Shown piece by piece: positions 14,130 to 20,556 of a DNA stretch of 20,556 nucleotides; position 1 is the stretch's first letter; each line of letters starts with the position of its first letter. The translations under genes and the position numbers were made by a program. Source of the stretch: CAYWTX01 sp964461295 (lineage in GTDB: Bacteria > Planctomycetota > Phycisphaerae > SM23-33); NCBI GenBank assembly GCA_964461295.1, contig CAYWTX010000710.1, positions 1 to 20,556 on the forward strand, given 5' to 3'. The notes beneath the pieces are model-generated. The model searched no databases and was not told the DNA's origin. It saw only the letters and a program-made list of their open reading frames with translations.

Positions 14130-14155
14130 CGCGGAGAAGTCCGCCATGGTAGAAT
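14126..14155 (+). promoter_or_regulatory. Possible promoter for the first tandem coiled-coil gene
   Basis: ATGACG (14126-14131, four of six) overlaps the araB stop and is 18 bases from TAGAAT (14150-14155, five of six). The predicted start near 14162 gives a leader of about 19 bases that contains the GGGGAG used by the ATG at 14181. Confidence 0.4.
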
Positions 14156-14180
14156 GGACTGGTTGCATGGGGAGTTGTCC

Positions 14181-15413
14181 ATGGAGTCGATGGTTACAGT
14201 CGTGATGTGTGCGTGTGCGGCCGCCGTCGCGGCGCCGAAGCTCGACGCACCTGCCCCCGCCGGCGCCATCGCCAACGCCATCCGGGAGATCGCCGCCGCT
14301 GTCACGCCCGAGGCCGCCATGTCCGCCTACTCGCGCGGCCGCGACATCGACAAGACCGACCGCAACCTGCACGACGCGTACATGCGGAAGATGCTGAAGA
14401 TGAGCCGCCCGGACGCCGCCTGGCACGCGGCGCAGATCCTCGCCCCGATGGAGTTGGAGTACGGCCTGCCGCAAGGCGTGATGGCGTATGTGTTCGCCAA
14501 GCAGGAGGACTACGCCAAGGCGATGGGCCCGGGCGTGCGAGCGGCCATGCTGGATCCCAACAACGCCCCCATGGTCCACAACGCCGGGCAGCTCATGGCG
14601 TGGTACGAGCACGTGTCGGCCAAGCCCGCCGTCGCCCAGTCGGTCAAGGACGCCATGAGGAAGCTCAAGGCCGGGGCGGGCGGCAAGGTCTACGCCGACG
14701 CCTATGAGCAGGCCCAGGACGCCTACAAGATTCCCGAGCAGCGGAAGAAGGACCTGGAGCAAAAGCGCGCGTCGCTGGAAAAGGACGTCCAGCAGACCAT
14801 CCAGAAGATCAACGCCAATGCGACGGCCCTGAAGACCAAGGGCGCCGCTTACGACCGCGAGGCCGACGACCACAGGCGCAATCAGCAGGAACTGGCCAGG
14901 GCCGAACTGGACATGCAGACGGCTCGCACCGTGCAGACTCGCAACGACGCCGCCCGCCGCGCCGACAGGGCTCGCGCCTCGATGAAGAGCAACGACCGTC
15001 AGATGGCCGATCTCAAGCAGGACGCCGTGAAGATCCAGTCCTCGCAGGAGGACCTCCGAAAGAAACTGGCCGAGAAGCAGGCGGAACTGTCCAAGACGCA
15101 GGCGGCCGCCAAGTCGGCCCTGGAGAGCGTGCCCGACAGCCTGACCTGGCAGGTCCCGGCCGTGGACGGACTGACGCCGAGCGACTTGCAGGCCGCGAAG
15201 CCCAAGGGCCGAACGCCGACCTCCTCGCCGTCGGAGACGCTGGACAAACGACTCGCCGAGGCGCAGGCGGCCGACAAGCTGAGCCTGGCGAAGATCTACA
15301 TCGATGGGAAGATGACCGACGCCGCCCGCAAGGCCCTTCTGGAGATCATTCGCGATTGCTCGACGACGGACGCGGGCAGGCAGGCGGCCGAACTGCTGAA
15401 GAACCTGAAGTAG
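14181..15413 (+). CDS. Secreted coiled-coil/TPR-like protein, tandem paralogue 1
   Basis: 410 residues from the ATG at 14181, chosen for GGGGAG six bases upstream and a signal peptide (residues 1-18, ending AAAVAA). Residues 30-165 are helical and TPR-like, with RNLHDAYMRK (61-70) and DAAWHAAQILAP (78-89). A long coiled coil runs about 185-315, rich in Lys, Glu, Gln and Ala. Then come SLTWQVPAVDG (320-330), a polar linker, and a C-terminal TPR-like helix pair (DKLSLAKIYIDGKMTDAARKA, about 365-385). Every part is shared in order with the next gene. No enzyme motif is present, so a structural envelope role is inferred. Helix-rich secreted proteins of this shape recall CpoB/YbgF with the order changed, but there is no direct sequence match. 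Function unknown. Confidence 0.85.
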   Translation: MESMVTVVMCACAAAVAAPKLDAPAPAGAIANAIREIAAAVTPEAAMSAYSRGRDIDKTDRNLHDAYMRKMLKMSRPDAAWHAAQILAPMELEYGLPQGVMAYVFAKQEDYAKAMGPGVRAAMLDPNNAPMVHNAGQLMAWYEHVSAKPAVAQSVKDAMRKLKAGAGGKVYADAYEQAQDAYKIPEQRKKDLEQKRASLEKDVQQTIQKINANATALKTKGAAYDREADDHRRNQQELARAELDMQTARTVQTRNDAARRADRARASMKSNDRQMADLKQDAVKIQSSQEDLRKKLAEKQAELSKTQAAAKSALESVPDSLTWQVPAVDGLTPSDLQAAKPKGRTPTSSPSETLDKRLAEAQAADKLSLAKIYIDGKMTDAARKALLEIIRDCSTTDAGRQAAELLKNLK

Positions 15414-15421
15414 TGAGCGCC

Positions 15422-16723
15422 ATGCTCACTTTCGCCGGTCGCCGGTTGCCGGGAGTTTGCGAATCAGTGAGAACACCGATCGCCATCGCCGTGTTCGTCC
15501 TTGCGGCGCGGGGACTCCTGGCTCAGGAGGCCCGCCAGGCCGAGATGCGCGACATCCTCGGCACGATCGCCCAGACCGACTCCTACGACAAGCTTGTGGC
15601 GGCCTACGCCCGCGGCAACACGCTGGACCGCGACAACCGCACGCTGCACGATTCGTTCATTCGCCGGCTGCTGCAGATCGGGCGCGTCAACGCCGCCTGG
15701 CACGCGGCCACGGCGCTGTCGCGACTGGACGCCAACGCGGCGCTTGCCTGGGGCGTGCTGGCGTACATCGACGCCGGGCAGAACCGCCTGCCCGCCGCCC
15801 TGGGTGAAGCGCTGAAGGCCGCGCAGCTCGATCCCGGCAACCTTGCCTACAACCACAACGCCGCGCAACTCGCCGTCTGGTACGAGAACCTGGCCGACCC
15901 GTCCGCCGTGCCCGCGTGGATGCGCCCGATCATTGCCGACCTCAAGGCCGGGCGGCTGGGGGGCAAAGCGTTCCAGCCCGCCTACCAGCGGGCGCAGGCC
16001 GCGTACGGCGCCGCAGCCGAGGAGGGCCGCAAGACGAAGGAGCGGCTGGAGGCGTCGAAGGCGAACCTGGCCGACCTGGACCGCGAGATCCGCTCGCTGG
16101 CGAAGGAAGTGGCGGACCTGGAGTACCTGTACATCGGCCTGGACACGCAGGTGCTGGGCCTCAACCGGCTGATGCGGCAGATCGATGCAGACATCGTCCG
16201 GTCCAAGCCCGGCAGCCCGGAGCGGCAGGCGCTCAGCCAGCAGCGGAACGTCGCGCAGGGGCAGTTGCAGGCAGCCCGGGTCGAGGCGGCGCGGGTGTGG
16301 AACCAGGGCAGGTTGGTGGACCGCGAGCGACGCGAGCACATGGCCATCATGGACCGCGTCCGCGCGGATGCGGCAGCGCTGGAAGCCCATTTGGCGGCCT
16401 GCAACGCGGCCATGCGCTCGGCGCTGACCTGGCAGGTCCCGCCGGTGGAAGGCGCGCCCGCCCCGCCGCCGGCGGCGATTACCTCGCCGGACATGGCGCC
16501 GCCGGCCACAAGGCCCGGCGGCGAGCCCGGGCAGGTCGACCTGGCGGCCGAGGCCGACAGCAAGCTGAAACTCGCGAAGCTCTACGTCGCCAACGGGATG
16601 CACGACCACGCCCGGCGCGTGCTGAAGGAGATCGCCCGCTTCTATCCCCGGACGGGCGCGGCGACCACGGCGGACAAGATGCTCAAGGAGATGGGGGCCG
16701 CGAGTCAACCCGCGCCGAAGTGA
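15422..16723 (+). CDS. Secreted coiled-coil/TPR-like protein, tandem paralogue 2
   Basis: 433 residues from the ATG at 15422, eight bases after the preceding stop; a GTG at 15467 with GGGAG 11 bases upstream would give a shorter, more typical signal peptide, so the start is uncertain. Cleavage is likely near LLA-QEA. The order matches its neighbour: a helical TPR-like part (45-160) with RTLHDSFIRRLL (73-84) and NAAWHAATALS (90-100), a coiled coil (about 200-330), ALTWQVPPVEG (334-344), a Pro/Ala linker (345-370), and a C-terminal repeat (LKLAKLYVANGMHDHARRVL, 382-401). The central helix includes DLEYLYIGLDTQ, not found in the paralogue. It is probably cotranscribed with paralogue 1. Function unknown. 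Confidence 0.85.
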   Translation: MLTFAGRRLPGVCESVRTPIAIAVFVLAARGLLAQEARQAEMRDILGTIAQTDSYDKLVAAYARGNTLDRDNRTLHDSFIRRLLQIGRVNAAWHAATALSRLDANAALAWGVLAYIDAGQNRLPAALGEALKAAQLDPGNLAYNHNAAQLAVWYENLADPSAVPAWMRPIIADLKAGRLGGKAFQPAYQRAQAAYGAAAEEGRKTKERLEASKANLADLDREIRSLAKEVADLEYLYIGLDTQVLGLNRLMRQIDADIVRSKPGSPERQALSQQRNVAQGQLQAARVEAARVWNQGRLVDRERREHMAIMDRVRADAAALEAHLAACNAAMRSALTWQVPPVEGAPAPPPAAITSPDMAPPATRPGGEPGQVDLAAEADSKLKLAKLYVANGMHDHARRVLKEIARFYPRTGAATTADKMLKEMGAASQPAPK

Positions 16724-16891
16724 AACGCGCATGGGTGCGGCGTGCCTGGTGTCGAAACGCTCTTCGGGATTGAGCGGTCCGAAGACCTCCGCCCGGCGGG
16801 GCTGGTCTCCATGCAGGACCGGACAATGCCAGGCGGGCAATGCGTCGAAGGCCTCAACCGATGCGGCGTCGGATAAACCTGTGGAGAAACG

Positions 16892-16908
16892 GTAGACCAA
16901 CGGTCTAC
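16892..16908 (-). terminator. Hairpin in the convergent spacer, candidate terminator
   Basis: GTAGACC, loop AAC, GGTCTAC: a perfect seven-base-pair stem between the stops of paralogue 2 (16723) and the DUF4214 gene (16978). Read on the minus strand it is followed by CGTTTCTCC, a weak T run, so it suits the DUF4214 gene better. Confidence 0.35.
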
Positions 16909-16977
16909 AGACAGACCCGGCCGGACGTGGCGGGCACGTGGCGTCAGTCTGGGCAATCTGCGCAAGATGAATAGACC

Positions 16978-17538
16978 CTACTTCCGCAGGTCCGCTTTGA
17001 TCTTCTGGTACTCGCTCGTCGCAAACAGCAGCAGAATCACCGTGCGGCGGTGCGGGGCCTTTGCCAGCTCGCCCAGGTACTTTTCCGTTTCCGCGGCCGA
17101 CGGCTCGCGCCCCAGCACGGCCTGGAAGCCGTCGCGGACGAACTCGCGGTCGGTGGCGCCGCAGGCCAGGTAATCCGGCAACTCGAAGAAGTTCACCACG
17201 ACCAGTTCGCGGTTCTTCCCGGCGTCGAGCCTGCCGGCGAAGGCGGCAACGCCCGCGGCGTCGCCTTCGCGGTGCAGCACGCAACGGTAGAGCGAGGCCA
17301 CGTAGTCGCGGTTGCCCGCACGAGGCAGACCCAGGGCCGAATCGTACTTGCCGCTCGCCGCCGGGCGCGTCGCCGCCGCCGCGGGCGGGGCGACAGGCGC
17401 GGCAGCCGGCGTGCCCGCCGGCGCGGTCGCCGCGGCGTTCTCCTGGTATTCCATCCGCAACTGCCGCTCGTCGCAGGAGACGGACGCCGAGGCCAGCAGG
17501 GCCAGCACAGACGCCGCATAGCGGTGTTCAACGTACAT
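16978..17538 (-). CDS. DUF4214-type envelope protein with signal/lipoprotein N-terminus
   Basis: 186 residues. The ATG at 17538 follows AGAGAG. Residues 7-21 are hydrophobic and end SASVSC, so cleavage as a lipoprotein at Cys22 is possible, though the box lacks Leu at -3. Residues 33-63 are an Ala/Pro linker. Two repeats follow: NRDYVASLYRCVLHREGDAAG with ELVVVNFFELPDY (76-123), and DREFVRDGFQAVLGREPSAAE with RRTVILLLFATSEYQ (130-178). This (Y/F)V-x-x-x-x-x-x-L-x-R-x-x...FxxSxEY pattern is that of DUF4214 (PF13946), a module of S-layer, RTX and adhesion-related proteins whose role is not settled. It is divergent from hemB with shared promoter sequence. The minus-strand TATAAT near 17626-17631 gives a leader of about 80 bases with a small hairpin. 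Confidence 0.82.
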   Translation of the reverse strand: MYVEHRYAASVLALLASASVSCDERQLRMEYQENAAATAPAGTPAAAPVAPPAAAATRPAASGKYDSALGLPRAGNRDYVASLYRCVLHREGDAAGVAAFAGRLDAGKNRELVVVNFFELPDYLACGATDREFVRDGFQAVLGREPSAAETEKYLGELAKAPHRRTVILLLFATSEYQKIKADLRK

Positions 17539-17563
17539 ACGGGTTCTCTCTTTCCGCCAGGGA

Positions 17564-17579
17564 CTCGCCAAGAGGCGAG
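17564..17579. other. Small hairpin in the DUF4214 leader
   Basis: CTCGCC, loop AAGA, GGCGAG. It lies in the predicted minus-strand leader, 26 bases before the DUF4214 start codon. It may shape the leader RNA; no known riboswitch was recognised. Confidence 0.25.
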
Positions 17580-17624
17580 CCGACAGGGAGGCGATTTCCA
17601 CATGCCGCGATCCCGCCACAGCGG

Positions 17625-17631
17625 TATTATA
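17625..17631. promoter_or_regulatory. Overlapping divergent -10 boxes for hemB and the DUF4214 gene
   Basis: The seven bases TATTATA read as TATTAT on the plus strand (17625-17630, five of six) and as a perfect TATAAT on the minus strand (17631-17626). Neither side has a strong -35 box at 16-18 bases. Starts would fall near 17637 (41 bases before the hemB ATG) and 17619. Both genes could compete for one polymerase site. Confidence 0.45.
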
Positions 17632-17677
17632 CGAGGTAGACACGCCAGGAGTGCCACAGGTTAAGGCGCCACAGAGA

Positions 17678-18679
17678 ATGTCCCAATACCCGACGACTCG
17701 CCTGAGGCGGCTTCGATACAACGCGACGCTCCGCGAGATGCTTGCCGGCGTGCGCCTGCACGTCAAGGAACTGGTCGCCCCGCTGTTCGTGCGAGGCGGC
17801 AACGGCGTGCGGCGGGAGATCGCCTCCATGCCCGGCCAGTTCCAGTTCTCCGGCGACCTCGCGTTGGAAACCGTCCGCCGCTGGGCGGACAAGGGCATCC
17901 CGGCCGTGCTGCTGTTCGGCATTGCCGACCACAAGGACGCCGTGGGCAGCGAAGCGTGGAGCGACAACGCTCCCGTGCAGCGGCTGACGCGGGAGATCAA
18001 GCGGGCCTTGCCCGACGTGCTGGTCATCGCCGACACGTGCCTGTGCGAGTACACCGAGCACGGGCACTGCGGCACGCTGGCCGAGAGGCCCGACGGCCGG
18101 CGCGACGTCGACAACGACGCCACGCTGGCATCGCTGGCGTCGGCGGCGGTCTCGCAGGCCAGGGCCGGCGCCGACGTCGTCGCCCCATCGGCCATGATGG
18201 ACGGCCAGGTGTCCGCCATCCGGCAGGCCCTGGACGTGGAAGGCTTCCACTCCACCTGCATCCTCTCCTACGCGGTGAAATTCGCCTCCAGCATGTACGG
18301 CCCGTTCCGGGACGCCGCCGGGAGCGCCCCGAAGTTCGGCGACCGCCGGACGTACCAGATGGACGCCCGCGCGCCGCACCAGGCCTTCGCCGAGGCGGGC
18401 GCCGACCTCGCCGAGGGCGCCGACATGCTGATGGTCAAGCCGGCCATGACGTACCTGGACGTGATCGCGGCCGTCCGGCAGCGGTTCGACGTGCCGCTGG
18501 CCGCCTACCACGTCAGCAGCGAGTACTCGGCCATCAAGGCCGCCGCCGCGGCCGGATGGCTCGACGAGCGCGGCGCAGCCATGGAAGCGACGACGGCCAT
18601 CAAGCGGGCCGGCGCCGACCTCGTCATCACCTACTTTGCCGAGTCGCTGGCCGACTGGCTGGAGGGCGCCGCGCGGTGA
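17678..18679 (+). CDS. hemB: Delta-aminolevulinic acid dehydratase (porphobilinogen synthase)
   Basis: 333 residues, normal length. It condenses two 5-aminolevulinates to porphobilinogen in tetrapyrrole synthesis. The two active-site lysines are visible: Lys201 in ILSYAVKFASSMYGPFRDA, and the Schiff-base Lys254 in MLMVKPAMTYLDVI. The zinc-type cysteine triad is present (C121-L-C123 ... C131 in DTCLCEYTEHGHCG), so this is a zinc-using rather than Asp-rich magnesium type at that site. The substrate site YHVSSEYSAIK (277-287) is also intact. The ATG at 17678 is chosen because TTRLRRLR (6-13) is the conserved family start; a GTG nine codons upstream is the alternative, and AGGAG overlaps it. The next gene starts inside its stop codon. 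Confidence 0.96.
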   Translation: MSQYPTTRLRRLRYNATLREMLAGVRLHVKELVAPLFVRGGNGVRREIASMPGQFQFSGDLALETVRRWADKGIPAVLLFGIADHKDAVGSEAWSDNAPVQRLTREIKRALPDVLVIADTCLCEYTEHGHCGTLAERPDGRRDVDNDATLASLASAAVSQARAGADVVAPSAMMDGQVSAIRQALDVEGFHSTCILSYAVKFASSMYGPFRDAAGSAPKFGDRRTYQMDARAPHQAFAEAGADLAEGADMLMVKPAMTYLDVIAAVRQRFDVPLAAYHVSSEYSAIKAAAAAGWLDERGAAMEATTAIKRAGADLVITYFAESLADWLEGAAR

Positions 18680-19557
18680 CGGCCGGCGAGCCATCCAACG
18701 GGGGCCTCTCCGGCTGCGATTGCGGCGCGTTCCTCCTGGACGTGACCGGCAAGTTCCGCCGCGGCGACCTCGACGTTCGCGCGTCCGACTCCCGCCGGCG
18801 CTCCTGCGAGAAGATCGACCAGTCCATCGACAAGGCATGGGCCGACCAATGCCGCCGCGCCCAGCGCGACGGCGTCCACCTCTACAACGGCCGGCTGTGC
18901 AGGCTCGTCGAGTGCGTCGAGAAGGACGCCCGGCTGTGCCTGACGCTGGGCGAGGTCAGCTTCCGCGAATTCGTGGGCACCAACCTGCTGAACCCGCGGC
19001 TGCGGCATCTGCACGGCCAGGACGTGCTGGCCGATCCGCTGGGGGTGTCCGCCGCGGTCGCCACGGCCGATGGGCGCCTGTTGCTGGGGCGGCGGAGCAA
19101 ATCGGTCTTCTTCCACGCCGACAGGATTCACCCCATCGGCGGCATGGTGGAAATGGGCGAAGGCGGCGCCGACGCCGCCCTGCCGAGCCCCTTCCGGACG
19201 ATGCGAGGCGAACTGTACCAGGAACTCGGCATCCAGGGCGACGACGTCTCCGACCCGCTGTGGTGCATCGGGCTGGTGCGCGACAAGGCGATCTGGCAGC
19301 CGGAGTTGATCTTCGACGTCCGCCTGAAGCTGAACCTGCGCGAACTGCGAATCGCCCACGAGGCCGCCAGCGACGCCGGCGAGCACACCGAACTGGTCTT
19401 CCTGAGCGATGACAGCGGGGCCGTCGTGTCCTTCCTTCAGGATCGGGATCCCGAACTGACGCCCGTGGCGAAGGCGACGCTGCTTCTGCACGGGTTGCGG
19501 GCCTGGGGAACCGGGTGGTTCATGGCGACCCGGGGCTACCTGCGGAGCCTGGTGTAG
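18676..19557 (+). CDS. NUDT22/AtNUDT9-like Nudix hydrolase (putative UDP-sugar diphosphatase)
   Basis: 293 residues from a GTG at 18676 that overlaps the hemB stop (GTGA), with GGAGG ten bases upstream, so translation is likely coupled to hemB. The N-terminal part (1-105) includes DGVHLYNGRLCRL and LTLGEVSFREFVGTNLLNP; next comes DVLADPLGVSAAVATADGRLL. These match, as I recall them, the pre-Nudix region of plant NUDT9 and human NUDT22 (FLGTN...LADPLGVGAALATADD). The Nudix box is variant: GGMVEMGEGG, an insertion, then RGELYQELGI instead of REUXEEXGU, so one metal-binding Glu is Gln and Arg-Glu is split by Gly. NUDT22 cleaves UDP-glucose and UDP-galactose to UMP and sugar 1-phosphate; this activity is inferred here. 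No signal peptide is present. Confidence 0.8.
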   Translation: MTAGEPSNGGLSGCDCGAFLLDVTGKFRRGDLDVRASDSRRRSCEKIDQSIDKAWADQCRRAQRDGVHLYNGRLCRLVECVEKDARLCLTLGEVSFREFVGTNLLNPRLRHLHGQDVLADPLGVSAAVATADGRLLLGRRSKSVFFHADRIHPIGGMVEMGEGGADAALPSPFRTMRGELYQELGIQGDDVSDPLWCIGLVRDKAIWQPELIFDVRLKLNLRELRIAHEAASDAGEHTELVFLSDDSGAVVSFLQDRDPELTPVAKATLLLHGLRAWGTGWFMATRGYLRSLV

Positions 19558-19587
19558 AGCGGCGCGATGAGCGACCGGTGGCCGCTC
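19557..19587. terminator. Hairpin between convergent stops, candidate bidirectional terminator
   Basis: GAGCGGC (19557-19563) and GCCGCTC (19581-19587) pair across a 17-base loop. It fills the whole spacer between the Nudix gene stop and the stop of the edge-cut minus-strand gene. No T run follows on either side. Confidence 0.3.
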
Positions 19588-20556
19588 TCACGGCGCCGGC
19601 GGCTTCGCGGGCGGCTTCGCCGCCGGCGGCGGGAACGCCTGGCCGAAGTCCAGGCCGTTCTGGCTGCATTCATTCCGAAGCGCCGTCGCGACCCGGGCGT
19701 ACACCTTCTCCTGCATGTCCGGCGTCAGGCCTTTGTAGATGGCCGAGCGATCCTCCAACGCCAGGTTGAACCCCGCCACGCGCGGGTTCACCAGCAGCAG
19801 ACCCGCCACGTTCACCAGCACGTCCTCCAGCGGCGGCAGGGCCATCCTCTGTTGGTTCGCGCCGGCTTTGTAGGCCGCGTACACCTTGCGGGCGTATTGC
19901 AGGCTGGTGTCGAAGATCTCCCTCTCCCCGCGTCCCAGCGCCGCCACGGCCACGAACAGCGACGCGTCGATCTGGCTTGTCGCCAGCGACCTGGCGGGAG
20001 ACGACTCCTCGCGGAGCCCCGCCATCACGAATTCCTCCACGTCGGGCAGTTCCCATCGCGGCCCCCGGGCCGCGTAGTGGCCCCGGAGCCAGTCGTAGTA
20101 CTGCTGGGCGTCCTTGCGGCGATATCCCGCGTACAGCATGCGGATCGCGTGGTCCAGGTAGTTCACGTGCCCGTCGCGCAGGGGGTTGTCGCTGAAGCTC
20201 CGCCCGGCCTTGCCCATCGCCATCAGCGCCCCGATGGTTCGCACGTGTTCGGCGTGCGTGGAGGCGACGAATCGCGGGTCGTAGTTGTAGTACAACTCCA
20301 CGTCCTGGAGCTGCATGTCGCTGTCCGCCCGCGTCGGTTCCAGGCTCAGCACGTCCGCCCCGCCGCCGCGATCGCGCCGGTCGACCATCGTCAGCCGCCC
20401 CCACCACGTCAGTTCCTTCAGGCAGTTCAGGACGTTGCGGTTGGTGTTCAGCACCTCCGCGTCGTTCGTCTCGATCGTCTCGATCCCCTCGTTCCTGCAC
20501 ACCTTGCGGCCGTAGCTGAACCAGTACAGCCCGTGCGGCTGGGGCAGCCGCCAGTC
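19588..20556 (-). CDS. Conserved-looking protein of unknown function, partial (cut by window end)
   Basis: At least 322 residues are visible; the frame is open to the window edge, so the N-terminus is missing. The visible part starts DWRLPQPHGLYWFSYG, a phrase I associate with planctomycete proteins without a known role. It continues with polar and helix-forming sequence: GRLTMVDRRDRGGGADV, DVELYYNYDPRFVASTHAEHV, LDHAIRMLYAGYRRKDAQQYYDWLR (TPR-like) and a late helical region. It ends in a Pro/Ala/Lys tail (FPPPAAKPPAKPPAP). Internal GTG codons, such as the one at 20502, could serve as starts, but the upstream sequence keeps the same character, so a longer protein is more likely. No enzyme motif, signal peptide or membrane helix is seen in this part. 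It is convergent with the Nudix gene. Confidence 0.75.
   Translation of the reverse strand, partial: DWRLPQPHGLYWFSYGRKVCRNEGIETIETNDAEVLNTNRNVLNCLKELTWWGRLTMVDRRDRGGGADVLSLEPTRADSDMQLQDVELYYNYDPRFVASTHAEHVRTIGALMAMGKAGRSFSDNPLRDGHVNYLDHAIRMLYAGYRRKDAQQYYDWLRGHYAARGPRWELPDVEEFVMAGLREESSPARSLATSQIDASLFVAVAALGRGEREIFDTSLQYARKVYAAYKAGANQQRMALPPLEDVLVNVAGLLLVNPRVAGFNLALEDRSAIYKGLTPDMQEKVYARVATALRNECSQNGLDFGQAFPPPAAKPPAKPPAP

Noticed and set aside
10629..14873. Antisense open frame of 1414 codons opposite the PilZ, phosphoesterase, ribulokinase and first coiled-coil genes
   Set aside because: It is the complement of well-supported genes in GC-rich DNA, where stop codons are rare on the other strand; the sequence is low-complexity and shows no family motif.
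16705..16965. Minus-strand open frame of 86 codons after the second coiled-coil gene
   Set aside because: No ribosome site, irregular codon use and overlap with the end of a supported gene; the spacer is better explained by a terminator hairpin at 16892-16908.

Overview
The window is GC-rich bacterial chromosome (about two thirds G+C). It looks like Planctomycetota, most likely the Phycisphaerae side. The pointers are a secreted PQQ-type propeller opening with WPQFRGPNRDG, a HYE-type nuclease-like protein directly behind hisS, many secreted Ala/Pro-rich or coiled-coil proteins of unknown function, and roomy intergenic regions. Taxonomy is inferred from family content, not from a marker search.

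Layout. (1) 1-2906, minus strand: hisS, a PD-(D/E)XK-like protein, a signal-plus-anchor Ala/Pro/Thr protein, and two tiny related membrane-anchored proteins, the last cut by the window edge. (2) 3065-4683: a YkgJ-type Cys-cluster protein (minus) divergent from an MqnD-like protein (plus). (3) 4684-9445: convergent intergenic with a perfect 26-bp palindrome, rpsA (minus, six S1 domains), a 340-bp divergent promoter region, then a PQQ-like propeller and an LPG-synthase-type membrane protein (plus). (4) 9469-11385: a two-CBS protein (minus), a 717-bp gene-poor region holding a 191-bp MITE-like element, and a YcgR-like PilZ protein. (5) 11541-16723, plus strand: a YkuE-type metallophosphoesterase, ribulokinase, and two tandem paralogous secreted coiled-coil proteins. 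(6) 16978-20556: a DUF4214 envelope protein (minus) divergent from hemB, a NUDT22/AtNUDT9-like Nudix hydrolase overlapping the hemB stop, and an edge-cut unknown protein (minus).

Housekeeping functions (translation: hisS, rpsA; heme: hemB; possibly menaquinone: MqnD-like) are mixed with lineage-specific envelope proteins. No CRISPR array, tRNA, rRNA, transposase gene or phage module is visible. The most interesting items are the 30-bp-TIR, four-hairpin element at 9953-10143; the tandem secreted coiled-coil pair; the Nudix protein resembling a eukaryotic UDP-sugar hydrolase and translationally coupled to hemB; the MqnD-like protein with a replaced active-site His; and the HisRS without the motif 3 arginine. 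All coordinates, translations and motifs were read by eye; family names come from motif recognition, and no database was searched.
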